A stretch of DNA of 64,000 nucleotides from Nocardia brasiliensis (GCF_011801125.1 NZ_CP046171.1:1550001-1614000), one strand, 5' to 3'; counted from the first letter of the stretch, positions 55,327 to 64,000 are shown. Notes: a model not told the origin generated them from the letters alone. Numbers and translations are program-made.

Positions 55327-57522
55327 ATGTCGTTCGCGGGGCGCGGGACGCCGGTGTTGGCGCATCGCACCGACGAGCTCGCCGAACTGGCCGGGCTACT
55401 GGCCAATCGGCGGATCCGGCTGCTCGCGCTGACCGGCATGGCGGGTGTCGGGAAGAGCGTGCTGGCCAGGGCGGCGTTGCGGGCCAGTGTGTTTCACGAA
55501 TACCCCGTGGTGGCAGTGGATCTCGCGGCGGCGGCCGACCGTGCCACCGCCCTCGCCGCGGTGCTCGAGCAGGTGCGCGACCCCGTGCCGCCCCGCGCGG
55601 GGGAGCCTGCCGGGCTGCTCAGGAGCATCGCGACCGCACTCGCCGCCGGTCCGACCATCGTGCTGCTGGATAATTGCGACCTGGTGGCGGAGTCGATATC
55701 GCGAGATATCGCGCAGCTGCTCGACCGGTGCCCGCGCCTGCGCATCGTGCTGACCTCCCGCTTGCCGCTCGGCCTGCGCAGCGAGTGCGTGCTGTGTGTG
55801 TCCGCCCTGCCGACCGGGGAACCGGCCGTGCACGGCGCGCTGGCGCCCGCGGCGCGGCTCTTGCTCGACAGCATCGGCGGCCACTACGGAGATACCAGGG
55901 TGTTCGTGGAAAAGGCCGTGCTGGATCAGATTTCGCGAGCCGTAGGGGGCGTGCCGCTGGCGCTCGAGCTGGCCGGGGCCACCATCGCGCGGGTCGGCGC
56001 GGCCGAGACGCTGCGCCGGATCGAGGCGGGCGAGGATCTGGTGTCGGGTCGGTGCGCGGGCGCCGCCGCGCGGCACCGATCGCTGTGCGCCGCCATCGAC
56101 TGGGGTCTGACCGACGCGGACGCGCCGTCGCTCGAGCTGCTGCTGCGGCTGGCGCAGTGCGCGGCCGGTGTGGATCGCGGCGCGGTGCTCGTGCTCGGTG
56201 GCCTGGACGACGAGGCGACCACCGCCGCACTGGCCGAGCTGGTGAGCCGCAGCCTGCTGCACGGCAGGCTCGACCCGCAGGGCGGTGTCAGCTACGAACT
56301 CACTGCGACGGTGCGGATCTGGTGTCGCCACCGACTGGCCGCCGACCCCGAGCGCGCCGCCGGGCTGCGCGCCGAGCATCTGGATCGACTGTGCCGGCTG
56401 GCCGAATCCCTCGGGCGCGGTACCGATCCCGGCAGGCCCGTGCCCGCCGGCGCCGAAGTGCATGTCGAGGACTTCCTGCTGGCGATCAGCGAGCTGTGCG
56501 CCGCCGGTCGCGCCGACGATGCTCTGCGCATTGCGGCCGAGCTGCAAGACGTTTGGATTCGCTGCGGGCGTCTCGGCGCGGTGGAGCGACGCCTCGCGGC
56601 TGGTCTGGCAGGCGATCAACCGCGTGCGATCCGGTGGCGCGGTTCGCTGCTGCTGGGCCGATGGGCGTTGTCCGCGGGGCGGTTTCAGCGCGCGATCGCG
56701 TTGCTGAGCGAGGCGGCGGCGCTGCTGCGGCTCGACGGGCAGGCCGCCGACCCGGCCGCGACCGACGCGATCGAACTCGCCTTGACCGCACTCGCCCCGC
56801 TCGCGCCGGTAACGGCCGAGTGGACCGCGCTGCGGCACCGGATTCGGCGGATCGCGGCCCGCGACGGCGGGCTGGCCCTGCGTAATGCGTTGGCGAGCAA
56901 CAGGCTCTGTACCGCCGACCACGCGCTGCTGATCTATCAGGAGGTGCTCGAGCATCCCCAGGTGCACGGTTATCCGCTCGAAGCGATCTGTGCCATCGAG
57001 GGTTCCGGCGCGGCCTACGCCCTGGCCGGTGCCGAGTACGCGACCGCGGCGGCGACCATGGTGCTGGCCGGTGCCGGTCTGCGTGCCGGCCTCGGCATAC
57101 CGCCGCCGGACGCCGACGGCGCGCGCGTCGATTGGCCGGATCTGCTGGGGGAGCGGTTGTTCGAGGACACCGTGCGCCGGGCCGCCACGATGAGCCTGAC
57201 GGCGGCGATCGACTACGCGCGATCGGTGCGCTCGGCGGCGGGCCCGCGTGGCGCCGGAGTGCTGAGCCTGTGTGGCGCCGGGGTGCTGGGCACGCTCACC
57301 CCGCGCCAGCGGGAGATCGCCGAACTGGTGGCGACCGGCAAGACCAACCGGATGATCGCGGCCGAGCTCGGGTTGTCGGAGTGGACGATCGTCAACCACC
57401 TGCGGCGGGTGATGGCCAAGCTCGGCTGTCCCTCGCGATTGCATATCGCGCTGCTGGTCCAGCGCGGCGGGAAGACCGCGCCGATCGTCGGTTCGGGCAG
57501 GCGGATTGGCGAGAATCCGTAA
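55327..57522 (+). CDS. Large ATP-binding LuxR family regulator (STAND/LAL type)
   Basis: A 731-residue regulator. The N-terminus has an ATPase with Walker A TGMAGVGKSVLA (Lys43), Walker B TIVLLDNCDL and GGVPLALELAGA (AP-ATPase GLPLA-like) at about 220. The middle is helical with tandem repeat-like blocks. The C-terminus (~657-700) is a LuxR HTH: LTPRQREIAELVATGKTNRMIAAELGLSEWTIVNHLRRVMAKLG. Such regulators are often cluster-situated activators. The ATG at 55327 is preceded by an AAGGGGG site, preferred to an ATG at 55306. It is probably co-transcribed with the exporter and may bind the TGACAAA repeats. Confidence 0.85.
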   Translation: MSFAGRGTPVLAHRTDELAELAGLLANRRIRLLALTGMAGVGKSVLARAALRASVFHEYPVVAVDLAAAADRATALAAVLEQVRDPVPPRAGEPAGLLRSIATALAAGPTIVLLDNCDLVAESISRDIAQLLDRCPRLRIVLTSRLPLGLRSECVLCVSALPTGEPAVHGALAPAARLLLDSIGGHYGDTRVFVEKAVLDQISRAVGGVPLALELAGATIARVGAAETLRRIEAGEDLVSGRCAGAAARHRSLCAAIDWGLTDADAPSLELLLRLAQCAAGVDRGAVLVLGGLDDEATTAALAELVSRSLLHGRLDPQGGVSYELTATVRIWCRHRLAADPERAAGLRAEHLDRLCRLAESLGRGTDPGRPVPAGAEVHVEDFLLAISELCAAGRADDALRIAAELQDVWIRCGRLGAVERRLAAGLAGDQPRAIRWRGSLLLGRWALSAGRFQRAIALLSEAAALLRLDGQAADPAATDAIELALTALAPLAPVTAEWTALRHRIRRIAARDGGLALRNALASNRLCTADHALLIYQEVLEHPQVHGYPLEAICAIEGSGAAYALAGAEYATAAATMVLAGAGLRAGLGIPPPDADGARVDWPDLLGERLFEDTVRRAATMSLTAAIDYARSVRSAAGPRGAGVLSLCGAGVLGTLTPRQREIAELVATGKTNRMIAAELGLSEWTIVNHLRRVMAKLGCPSRLHIALLVQRGGKTAPIVGSGRRIGENP

Positions 57523-57885
57523 TTAATTGGCGATCCATCCGGTTCCGCGATGCCCGGTTGTCGGCTAGCGTTCGCGGGTGATCAACGTCCAGCCCGTCAG
57601 AACCGTACTGACCTGGGCGTTTTCGTGTGTCCGGGCGCGGTGTCGGTGCCAGGTCCCAGCCTCGCGGGCGCCGATGTCAGATCTTTGTCAGGCCGGGAAC
57701 CCGGAACCTCTAATGGTGCGGGGTGGCTATGTCAAATCTTTGTCAAATGCGAGAAGGGGAGCTTCGCAGATTATGTCACCTGTGTAGAGTAATGAGCGTC
57801 GGACGCCGCACTCGCAAGTTGGTCTAACAATTTCCGGGCTGTCTGGAATCTCCGCGGGTTCAAAGCAATATTGGGGAGCATTCGT
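57523..57885 (+). promoter_or_regulatory. Upstream region of the transposase-derived gene
   Basis: A 363-base region between the LuxR-type regulator and the transposase-derived gene. It contains two ATGTCA.ATCTTTGTCA repeats and a third ATGTCA (57773-57778), described separately. Short open frames here show no support. Confidence 0.5.
57674..57748. repeat. TGACAAA-type (TTTGTCA) repeats before the transposase-derived gene
   Basis: ATGTCAGATCTTTGTCA (57674-57690) and ATGTCAAATCTTTGTCA (57729-57745) differ at one base. Each holds two TGTCA half-sites 11 bases apart in the plus orientation, so the reverse complement is TGACAAAGATTTGACAT. The TGACAAA core matches the repeats at 53190-53298. Confidence 0.65.
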
Positions 57886-59058
57886 ATGTTCGAAGATTTC
57901 GAAGAGGCCGCTGAGCTGTGCAATGTTCTATTCTCTTCGTTTCCGCGTAAAGATCAACGTAGCCGAGCGGCGCAATATTTGAAAGGGCTGTTGGAGTCGC
58001 CCGGTCGTAAATCGGTGCGCAATATCGCGCGTTCGCTCGACGGTGCCGTCACCGATCAAAGTCTGCACCATTTCATCAGCGCGTCGAACTGGAATTGGGC
58101 ACCGGTTCGCCTCGCGCTTGCCGAGTACCTGTTCGGCAGGCAGGAGATCGAGTCGCTGGTGGTGCACTCGATGGCGATCAAGAAGTCGGGCCAGCATTCG
58201 GTCGGGGTCGAGCGGCGCTTCCTGCCCACCGCGGGCCGGGTGGTGAATGTGCAACAGGCGACCGCGATCTGGGCGGTGTCGCCCGAACTCACCGCCCCGG
58301 TCGACTGGCGCCTGCATCTGCCCCGCGGCTGGCTCGACGACCAGCATCGGCGCTCGTCCGCGGCGATTCCGCCGGATCTGCTGCCCCAGCTGCGCGAGGA
58401 TCTGATCGTCGAGCTGTGCCTGCGGCTGCGCCAGGACTGGCACCTGCCGGCGCGGCCGGTGGTGCTCGACGCCAGGGACCTCGATATCCGCGCGGTGGTG
58501 CCCCGGTTGCACGCGCACGGCATTCCGACGCTGTCGCGCATCGACCATGCCGCAAAATTGCACGTTGCCGATGAGATGCTGACCGGTCACCGCGGTGACT
58601 GCCTCATTCCGGCGGGCGACATCATGAAAGCCGCGAAGGGCAGCCGTCGCCGGATGCTGTTGCCCGCCAACGGTGAACTGCCCGGCAAAACGCGATCGCC
58701 GCGGGCTGCCGCGGTGACAGTCGGTTTCGCTCCCCGTGCGCGCAATTCCATCGGCGGGTCCGCGGCGGAACTGGCGCTGCTGGAAATCCCCGCGCAGCAC
58801 GGCTCGTCCACCCGCACGCTGTGGCTGACGGATCTGCCGACGGACCGCGTCGGCGAGCTGATCCGGCTGGCCGCGGCGCTGCCCAGGGTAGAACGCGACA
58901 GCATCGAGGTCGCCGACAAGGCCGGTGTCCGAGACTATTCCGGGCGCAGCTACGGCGGCTGGCACCGGCACGTGACACTGGCCTCGGTGGCACACACGTT
59001 GCTGATGCGGCTGGCCGCCGATCAGGAGAAGCTGGTGCCGATGGAGGCGGCGGGGTGA
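57886..59058 (+). CDS. Transposase-derived (IS701/DDE_5-like) protein without intact catalytic triad
   Basis: A 390-residue protein related to the IS701-type DDE transposases. SVRNIARSLDGAVTDQSLHHFISASNWNWAPVR is their N-terminal block, GRSYGGWHRHVTLASVAH their C-terminal block. In active relatives the first Asp sits in a VDD motif; here the matching place reads LVVHS (His94, Ser95). The last catalytic residue, Glu in F-E-G-R-S, reads DYSGRSY with Ser352. Only an Asp195 (VVLDARD) may remain. No terminal inverted repeats or target duplications were found. It is probably a domesticated protein with a non-transposing function. A GGGGAG site precedes the ATG at 57886. Its stop abuts the convergent acyltransferase gene. 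Confidence 0.75.
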   Translation: MFEDFEEAAELCNVLFSSFPRKDQRSRAAQYLKGLLESPGRKSVRNIARSLDGAVTDQSLHHFISASNWNWAPVRLALAEYLFGRQEIESLVVHSMAIKKSGQHSVGVERRFLPTAGRVVNVQQATAIWAVSPELTAPVDWRLHLPRGWLDDQHRRSSAAIPPDLLPQLREDLIVELCLRLRQDWHLPARPVVLDARDLDIRAVVPRLHAHGIPTLSRIDHAAKLHVADEMLTGHRGDCLIPAGDIMKAAKGSRRRMLLPANGELPGKTRSPRAAAVTVGFAPRARNSIGGSAAELALLEIPAQHGSSTRTLWLTDLPTDRVGELIRLAAALPRVERDSIEVADKAGVRDYSGRSYGGWHRHVTLASVAHTLLMRLAADQEKLVPMEAAG

Positions 59059-60039
59059 TCAGGGCAGCGGCGGGCACGCCGCGGTGAGGGCGGCGAAGGC
59101 CGCGGCCGCGGCCTGCCACTGCGCGCCGCCCGCGCGGGCGGGCGAGACGGACACGACCGTGCCGCGGCCCGCGCGCATGGTGGGATGCCTGCGCGCGACG
59201 GTCGACAGGCCTTGTCCTGGACCGGCTTCGACGCAGACGAGCCGCTCGTGCGCGCCGACCAGGGCATCGAGGGTGGGCCAGAACCGCACCGTCGCCACGG
59301 GATGGTGCGCCCAGTACGCCGGATCGGCGATCGTCGCCTGATCCAGCGGCCGGGTCGTGTAGCACGAGTAGACCGGGACGCGCGGTGTGCGCGGGGTGAG
59401 CGTGGCCAGATACGCGAGGCTGCCGGTGGCCGCGGGCTGCAGCATCGGGCTGTGGAACGCACTGAGCGACGGCACCGTTCGACAGGTCCGGCCCGCGGCG
59501 CGCAGGTCCGCCGATACCGCGGCCAGCGCGGTGTCGGGACCGGCCAGGATGGTCTGACGTGGCGCGTTGATCGCCGCGAGGGCCACATCGGCGGACAGGT
59601 ATGGTTCCACCTCCTCGACGGTCGCGGCCACCGCGAGCATGCCGCCCGCGGGCGCGGCGGCGATCCGGCGTACCCGATCGAGCACCACACCCGTGGCCTC
59701 GGGCAGCGAGAGGATCTCCGCGAAGGTCGCCGCGGCCAGTTCGCCGATGCTGTGCCCGATGACGACGTCAGGGTCGAAGCCCCAATTGCGCACCATCCGC
59801 GCCATGGCGTAGTCGACGGCGAACAGTAGTGGCTGCGCCCGCGTCACGTGGTCGATCGGTACGGTGGGCGTTTCGGCGAGCCAATCCTCGCGCAGCGCAG
59901 CGCCTTCCGTGCCGAAGGCGGTGAAGACCTCGTCCATCGCCCTGGTGAACGTCGGTTCCTGTCGATAGAGCCCGGCGGCCATGCCCGGGTACTGCGAACC
60001 CTGGCCCGGAAACATCATCACCAGAGACGGGTTACCCAT
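59059..60039 (-). CDS. Discrete acyltransferase (FabD/PKS AT-like)
   Basis: A 326-residue acyl-CoA:ACP transacylase. [18 protein letters not shown] is the start, [18 protein letters not shown] holds the catalytic Ser (GHSIGE), [10 protein letters not shown] the YASH/HAFH-like substrate-side block (catalytic His in FHS) and GPGQGL near the end. The substrate-selectivity motif reads AFHS, as in malonyl-type ATs, with limited predictive weight. The first eight bases overlap the end of the KASIII-like gene, so the two are translated together. No ACP gene is seen in the window. Confidence 0.85.
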   Translation of the reverse strand: MGNPSLVMMFPGQGSQYPGMAAGLYRQEPTFTRAMDEVFTAFGTEGAALREDWLAETPTVPIDHVTRAQPLLFAVDYAMARMVRNWGFDPDVVIGHSIGELAAATFAEILSLPEATGVVLDRVRRIAAAPAGGMLAVAATVEEVEPYLSADVALAAINAPRQTILAGPDTALAAVSADLRAAGRTCRTVPSLSAFHSPMLQPAATGSLAYLATLTPRTPRVPVYSCYTTRPLDQATIADPAYWAHHPVATVRFWPTLDALVGAHERLVCVEAGPGQGLSTVARRHPTMRAGRGTVVSVSPARAGGAQWQAAAAAFAALTAACPPLP

Positions 60040-61084
60040 GGGAGTTCTCCTCGGCATCGGCCGACCACGGTGGGCGGCTGAGGATTTCGACGACCGCGCA
60101 GGACCAGCTGAATCCGGCACCGACACTGGCCAGCAGGCACAGCTCACCCGGGCCGACCGCGCCGGTGCCGACCAGGTGGTCGAGACCCGCGACGGGATCA
60201 CCGGCGCCGAGGTGACCGATGGTCCGGCTCCACGACCAGGTGGTGCGGTCCGCGTCGATGCCGAACTGCGTCAGGAAGCCGGCCTTGATCCGGCGCCAGC
60301 CCATGTGCGGCAACGATATTCGCGCGATATCCGCGAGCTCGACGCCCGCCGCGTCGAGCGCGCCGTGCAGTGCGGCCTTTTGGCCCGCTGCCACCCGCGC
60401 GGCGCTGTACTGGCGGCCACGCGCTCCGACATACTCCCGCTTGTGCGCGTCCAGATCGACCGTGGGCGGCGCGGTGAGCGACGGTGCGCCGTACGAGTCG
60501 CCGCCGCGGTGCATCCCCTCCAGCTCGGGGTCCGAAACCGTGTGCAGTGCACGCAGGACGGCGAATCCGGAGCGCCGCGACACCAGCAGCGCCGTGCCGC
60601 CGTCGGCGTAGACGGTGCCGGGATCGCTGCGCCAGCGGTCGAACTCGGGTGGGTTCATCCGGTCGCCGCTGGTGATGAGCACGCAATCGCGGTCCGCCGA
60701 TGCCGTCAGGTAGGCGCCCGCCAGCTCCAGCGCGGCCATGCCGCCGTTCGACACCTGCCGAATTTCCATTGCCGGACAGGTGTTTCCGACCGCGACCCGC
60801 TGAATGTAGGAGGCGGGCGACCAGAGGTGATGGCCCTGGAAATATAGGCTGGCGTGCAGGATGAGGTCGATTCGGTCGGGCCCGATGCCGGTCCGGTCGA
60901 GCACCGCGGTCGTGGCGTTGGCGGCCATCTCCGGACCGGATTCCTTCTCCGCCACCGTGACCGACGCCATGCCGGTCATGGCCGCCAGCTTCTCGTCGCA
61001 GTCGCCCGCCGCCACCGCCTGGTCGGTCGACACGGTCGGCGGTAGCCAGGTGGCGCAGCCCGCGATGTAGAGTTCGCCGGTCAT
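60032..61084 (-). CDS. KASIII-like acyltransferase with Ser at the catalytic Cys position
   Basis: A 350-residue protein of the FabH/KASIII fold. [14 protein letters not shown] and [19 protein letters not shown] (His260) are recognisable. At the catalytic Cys position, the block reads [20 protein letters not shown] with Ser112 in place of Cys, and the usual NTGN Asn position reads TIGHLG (His291). Known KASIII relatives with such changes (for example DpsC-like, CerJ-like) act as starter-unit ligases or acyltransferases rather than decarboxylating condensing enzymes. The gene lies between the luciferase-like oxidoreductase and the acyltransferase. Confidence 0.82.
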   Translation of the reverse strand: MTGELYIAGCATWLPPTVSTDQAVAAGDCDEKLAAMTGMASVTVAEKESGPEMAANATTAVLDRTGIGPDRIDLILHASLYFQGHHLWSPASYIQRVAVGNTCPAMEIRQVSNGGMAALELAGAYLTASADRDCVLITSGDRMNPPEFDRWRSDPGTVYADGGTALLVSRRSGFAVLRALHTVSDPELEGMHRGGDSYGAPSLTAPPTVDLDAHKREYVGARGRQYSAARVAAGQKAALHGALDAAGVELADIARISLPHMGWRRIKAGFLTQFGIDADRTTWSWSRTIGHLGAGDPVAGLDHLVGTGAVGPGELCLLASVGAGFSWSCAVVEILSRPPWSADAEENSHG

Positions 61085-61100
61085 GCGGGTCTCCGAGCGC

Positions 61101-62096
61101 TCATCGGGCGGTGCCTGCCACATCGAGTTCCCTGGCCAGCAGCGGCGGCAGGTGCTCGCTCACCAACTCGATATTGCGAGCCACCAGATCGTCGGGCATG
61201 CCGGCGATGTCGGCCCAGAAGATCAAGTGCCGCACCGGCAATCCCGCGATGCGCGCCTTGATCCGGGTCGCGGCTTGCTCGGGGGTCAGGATCTCCAGGT
61301 GTCCCCACGAGCCGTCCAGCGGGCGCACGCGTAGGTCGTCCGGACCGAGCAGCGGCGGGGCGGGGCGGTCGGTGCCCTCGACCGAGGAGCTGCGATAGGT
61401 GTTCTTCTGGTGTGCCAGATACGGCGTGACGCGGGCCCAGGCCGCCTCCGGGTCATCGGCCAGCAGAATCGGCACCAGGTCCGCGACACGGGCCGATTCC
61501 GGATCGTGGCCGCCCTCGACCAGGCCCACCTGATAGTGCGCGAACATCTCGTGCGAGATGTGCATCAGCCCGATGCCGAGCCGACCGGCCAGCCGCGCAC
61601 CGCGCGGGCGGTAGAACCCGCCCCACAGCGGCACCGGCTGCTGCACCGGGCCCGGGGTGACCCCGCCGGTCTCCCACAGGTGGCGCACCTGTTCGATCGT
61701 CGCGCCGGTGCGGGCGAACCGCTTGCTGAAATCGGCGTCGAACAGCTGATATTCGGGGACGCGGTAGCCGGCGCCGAGGCCGAGCTCTAGTCGGCCGCCG
61801 CTGATCAGATCGACGACGGCGGCCTCCTCGGCCAGCTGTGCCGGCTTGCGCAGCGCGGGCAGCACGACGGCGGTGCCGATCCGGACGTTGCGGGTGCGCG
61901 CCGCCGCGGCGGCCGCGAAGGTCAGCGGCTGCGGCAGATAGCCGTCCTCGAACAGGTGGTGCTCGGTGAACCAGATGCCACCGGCACCGCGCCGATCGGC
62001 CTCTTCGCAGAACTCCAGTGTGCGCGCGTAGTGGTCGGCCCACGGCCGCTGCCACTGGCTGGGGTTGCGGAGATCGAAGACGAGTCCGACGTCCAT
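61101..62096 (-). CDS. Luciferase-like (LLM class) flavin/F420 oxidoreductase
   Basis: A 331-residue TIM-barrel protein of the luciferase-like monooxygenase family. It begins [15 protein letters not shown] and contains [60 protein letters not shown]. Such enzymes use reduced FMN or F420 to oxidise or reduce small molecules; the cofactor cannot be assigned. It is in the sugar/acyl operon with only 16 bases before the KASIII-like gene. Role in the pathway unknown. Confidence 0.88.
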   Translation of the reverse strand: MDVGLVFDLRNPSQWQRPWADHYARTLEFCEEADRRGAGGIWFTEHHLFEDGYLPQPLTFAAAAAARTRNVRIGTAVVLPALRKPAQLAEEAAVVDLISGGRLELGLGAGYRVPEYQLFDADFSKRFARTGATIEQVRHLWETGGVTPGPVQQPVPLWGGFYRPRGARLAGRLGIGLMHISHEMFAHYQVGLVEGGHDPESARVADLVPILLADDPEAAWARVTPYLAHQKNTYRSSSVEGTDRPAPPLLGPDDLRVRPLDGSWGHLEILTPEQAATRIKARIAGLPVRHLIFWADIAGMPDDLVARNIELVSEHLPPLLARELDVAGTAR

Positions 62097-62162
62097 GTGT
62101 GCTCCATTCTTCAGCTGTGCCACCGCATTTCACGCGAGCCGCGATGGCATCGTTGCTCCGGC

Positions 62163-63167
62163 TCAGCCGGTCGCTGTTTCGGTGCCGACCTGCTCGGCCG
62201 CGCAGACCTCGATGGTCCGGCGCAGTGCGGTCTGCAGTGACACGGTCGGCTGCCAGCCGGTGACCGCGCGGAAGGCCGTGGAGTCGATGGTGATGTGCAC
62301 CAGATCGCCCGCCTCGGCATGGGTGGGCGGCGGCACCGAGACGACGGGCACCCGCTCCCCGGTGCGCTCGGCGACCAGGTCCGCGATCGTGGCGAACAGC
62401 TGCCCCAGCGGGATGCCGTGACCGGACCCGAGTACCCAGGCGCGCCCGGCCAATTCGGTGGTGTGCTCGGTCGCGGCCACCAGCGCCCTCGCGATGTCCT
62501 CGACATAGACGACGTCGCGCTTGACGGTGCCGTCGTGCCACATGGTCAGCGGGTCGCCGGCCAGCGCGCGCCGGATCATCATCGAGACGACGCCTTTGTC
62601 CCGCGCGGTCGCGCGCGGGCCACTGCCGAAGACCGTCGGCAGCCGGACCGAGACCGCCCGATGCGGTCCGGTCGCAAGCGAGTCGAGCAACAGTCGTTCC
62701 GCTCGGAGCTTCTGCCGGTCGTATTCGCCTGAGGGAGCGTCGATCTCGGTGCCGTCGATGATCGCGCCCGCGCCCTTGCCGACCTGTGAGACGGCGCCTG
62801 CGAAGACCACGCCGACCGGGTCGGTGCGCGGCTCGAGCGCCGCGACCAAGTCGGCGACGATGCCGACGTTGACCCGCTCGGCGGCGTCGTCGCCCTCGGC
62901 GATCCGCCAGGTCGACGGGCCGTCGTTGATGTAGGCGACGCAGTGCACGACGATGTCGGCGTCGGCGACCACGCGGGCCACCACGCCTGGCGCGGTGAGG
63001 TCGGCGGTGCACACCTCGACCGTGGCCCGCGCGTCCTGCGGAATCGGGGCCGGATGCCGGGCGACCACGCGCAGCCGGATCGGGCGCGCGGCGAGTTCAC
63101 GCAGCACCGCCGAGCCGACGAAGCCGGTCGCGCCGAGCAGGGTGACCAGGGGAGGTGTCAGTGCCAC
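62163..63167 (-). CDS. NAD-dependent epimerase/dehydratase family, probable NDP-hexose 4-ketoreductase
   Basis: A 334-residue short-chain dehydrogenase of the extended type. VTLLGATGFVGSAVLRELAARP is the nucleotide-binding start (GxxGxxG), ADIVVHCVAYIND follows, and the catalytic Tyr-x-x-x-Lys is in GEYDRQKLRAERLL. It starts at GTG overlapping the end of the epimerase gene (CTGTGGCACTGA). Together with the adjacent 3,5-epimerase this fits the last steps of an NDP-6-deoxy-L-hexose pathway. The 4-ketoreductase role is inferred from context. Confidence 0.82.
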   Translation of the reverse strand: MALTPPLVTLLGATGFVGSAVLRELAARPIRLRVVARHPAPIPQDARATVEVCTADLTAPGVVARVVADADIVVHCVAYINDGPSTWRIAEGDDAAERVNVGIVADLVAALEPRTDPVGVVFAGAVSQVGKGAGAIIDGTEIDAPSGEYDRQKLRAERLLLDSLATGPHRAVSVRLPTVFGSGPRATARDKGVVSMMIRRALAGDPLTMWHDGTVKRDVVYVEDIARALVAATEHTTELAGRAWVLGSGHGIPLGQLFATIADLVAERTGERVPVVSVPPPTHAEAGDLVHITIDSTAFRAVTGWQPTVSLQTALRRTIEVCAAEQVGTETATG

Positions 63168-63775
63168 AGCTTGGCCTCCAGCTCGAGGCAGGTCGCGTAG
63201 TCGGGCAGCAGGCCGCGTTCGCCCGCCTCCGCGAGAGTCAGGGCAGCTTGGTCTCTTTCGGATTGTTCGGGGCGCGGTATGCGGGGGATCGGCAGCCCGA
63301 TCTCCGGGTCGAGTGGGGAGACGGCCAGCTCGTTGGCGGCCTCGTATCCCTCCGACATCACGTAGACCACGATCGAATCGTCTTCCTGCGCGAGGAAGGC
63401 GTGACCGACCCCCATCGGAATGAACAGCGCCTTTGCCGTAGCGCCCGCGCTGCCCAATTCCGTTTGCTCCCAACGCCCGAAGGTCGGTGAGCCGACGCGC
63501 AGGTCGACCAGGTAGTCGGTGACGCGACCGTACGGGACGTAGACGTACTTCGAGCGCCCCGGCGGGGTGGTCGTGTAGTGGATGCCGCGCAGCACCCCGC
63601 GGGCCGAGACGTTGTGGCTGATGTCGCGGACCGGGAACAGGCCGTGGCCGAGCGCCGAGTCGAACGCGTCGATCTGGAACGGACTGGTGAAAAGCCCACG
63701 GCTGTCCCGATATACCGGCACGGAGAACTCCACCGCGCCCGCGATGCCGAGCTTTCTGACCTCGACCGGGCTCAT
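63158..63775 (-). CDS. dTDP-4-dehydrorhamnose 3,5-epimerase (RmlC-like)
   Basis: A 205-residue cupin-type epimerase. The RmlC blocks are VPVYRDSRGLFTSPFQ, DISHNVSARGVLRGIHYTTTPPGRSKYVYVPYGRVTDYLVDLRVGSPTFGRW (active-site His in RGIHY, Asp in DLR) and IPMGVGHAFLAQEDDSIVVYVMSEGY. It epimerises C3 and/or C5 of a dTDP-4-keto-6-deoxyhexose. It could be a primary-metabolism rmlC or, given the neighbours, a dedicated antibiotic-sugar enzyme. It overlaps the glycosyltransferase gene upstream by 4 bases. Confidence 0.9.
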   Translation of the reverse strand: MSPVEVRKLGIAGAVEFSVPVYRDSRGLFTSPFQIDAFDSALGHGLFPVRDISHNVSARGVLRGIHYTTTPPGRSKYVYVPYGRVTDYLVDLRVGSPTFGRWEQTELGSAGATAKALFIPMGVGHAFLAQEDDSIVVYVMSEGYEAANELAVSPLDPEIGLPIPRIPRPEQSERDQAALTLAEAGERGLLPDYATCLELEAKLWH

Positions 63776-64000
63776 CGCGCACCCGCCTGCGCCGCGGTGA
63801 TCGCGGCCGCGATCCGTTCGATGACTGTGCTGGGGGAAGGCATGTCGTGCATCTCCTGAGCTACCTCGGTGCAGGCGTCGTGCTGGGATTCGGAGTCGAG
63901 CAGCTTGCCGAGCGACTGTTCGATGCTGCTCGCGCCGATCTCACCGGCGTCGAGCCGCAGCGCAACGCCGCGGGTCGTGGCGATCTGGGCGTTGGTATCG
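63772..64000 (-). CDS. Glycosyltransferase, C-terminal part (cut by window edge)
   Basis: Only the last 75 codons are in the window. The visible end reads GVALRLDAGEIGASSIEQSLGKLL, then ACTEVAQEMHDMPSPSTVIERIAAAI. This matches the C-terminus of GT1-type glycosyltransferases of antibiotic clusters (for instance EryCIII-like), where the stretch around GxxLxxxE...L...EMxxMPxPxxxVxxLE is typical. It presumably transfers the deoxysugar to a natural product. Its TGA overlaps the epimerase ATG. The N-terminal part and the nucleotide-binding motifs cannot be seen. Confidence 0.7.
   Translation of the reverse strand, partial: DTNAQIATTRGVALRLDAGEIGASSIEQSLGKLLDSESQHDACTEVAQEMHDMPSPSTVIERIAAAITAAQAGAR

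Noticed and set aside
55396..57444. A 682-codon minus-strand frame
   Set aside because: Antisense of the LuxR-type regulator; Gln/Arg/His-rich with no motif.
57886..59058. Complete insertion sequence
   Set aside because: No terminal inverted repeats or target-site duplication were seen, and two catalytic residues are lost.

Overview
The window is GC-rich actinomycete chromosome, most likely Nocardia or a close mycolic-acid relative. Pointers to this are a mycobacterial/nocardial secretory lipase, a DUF4254 protein, TerD-family proteins, an actinobacterial NACHT protein, a PapA-like acyltransferase, GTG starts and overlapping stop/start codons. This assignment rests on gene content only. No rRNA, tRNA, CRISPR array or complete insertion sequence was seen.

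Left part (1-34.8 kb): housekeeping and accessory genes rich in exported enzymes. These are a lipase (cut by the left edge), a GH43-like propeller enzyme, a GH1 beta-glucosidase-like protein, an L,D-transpeptidase, two transglycosylase-like proteins, a G1-type glutamic peptidase, a chymotrypsin-like protease, a GH20 hexosaminidase and a metzincin-like protease. Between them lie an amidohydrolase/TetR pair with a probably leaderless, operator-embedded promoter, a MEDS-domain anti-sigma factor, a nitrilase, two TerD proteins (one fused to AIM24), an M3 oligopeptidase, a KhtT/KhtU-like antiporter pair and a large NACHT-LRR STAND NTPase (17.8-21.0 kb) that is a candidate antiphage protein. A TetR gene at 12.6-13.1 kb is decayed.

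Middle (34.8-48.1 kb): a PapA-like acyltransferase, an AraC regulator, a VOC protein and a UvrA paralogue precede a two-module NRPS (40.2-47.0 kb). Its layout is degenerate A - A(Thr) - PCP - C - A - PCP - reductase, which predicts release of a dipeptide aldehyde or alcohol. It is followed by a deletion scar fusing 5'-truncated MerR and S9 peptidase genes head to head.

Right part (48.1-64.0 kb): an unusual biosynthetic locus. A minus-strand operon encodes IPP isomerase, isonitrile synthase (PvcA/IsnA type), Fe/2-oxoglutarate oxygenase (PvcB/IsnB type), UbiA prenyltransferase and P450. It diverges from an MFS exporter and a large ATP-binding LuxR-type regulator. A transposase-derived protein lacking two catalytic residues follows. 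A second minus-strand operon holds a glycosyltransferase (cut by the right edge), a deoxysugar 3,5-epimerase and 4-ketoreductase, a luciferase-like oxidoreductase, a KASIII-like acyltransferase with Ser in place of Cys, and a discrete acyltransferase. TGACAAA-type repeats occur upstream of both the isonitrile operon/exporter and the transposase-derived gene, suggesting one regulon. Together they suggest a prenylated, glycosylated and possibly acylated isonitrile natural product; this is inference.
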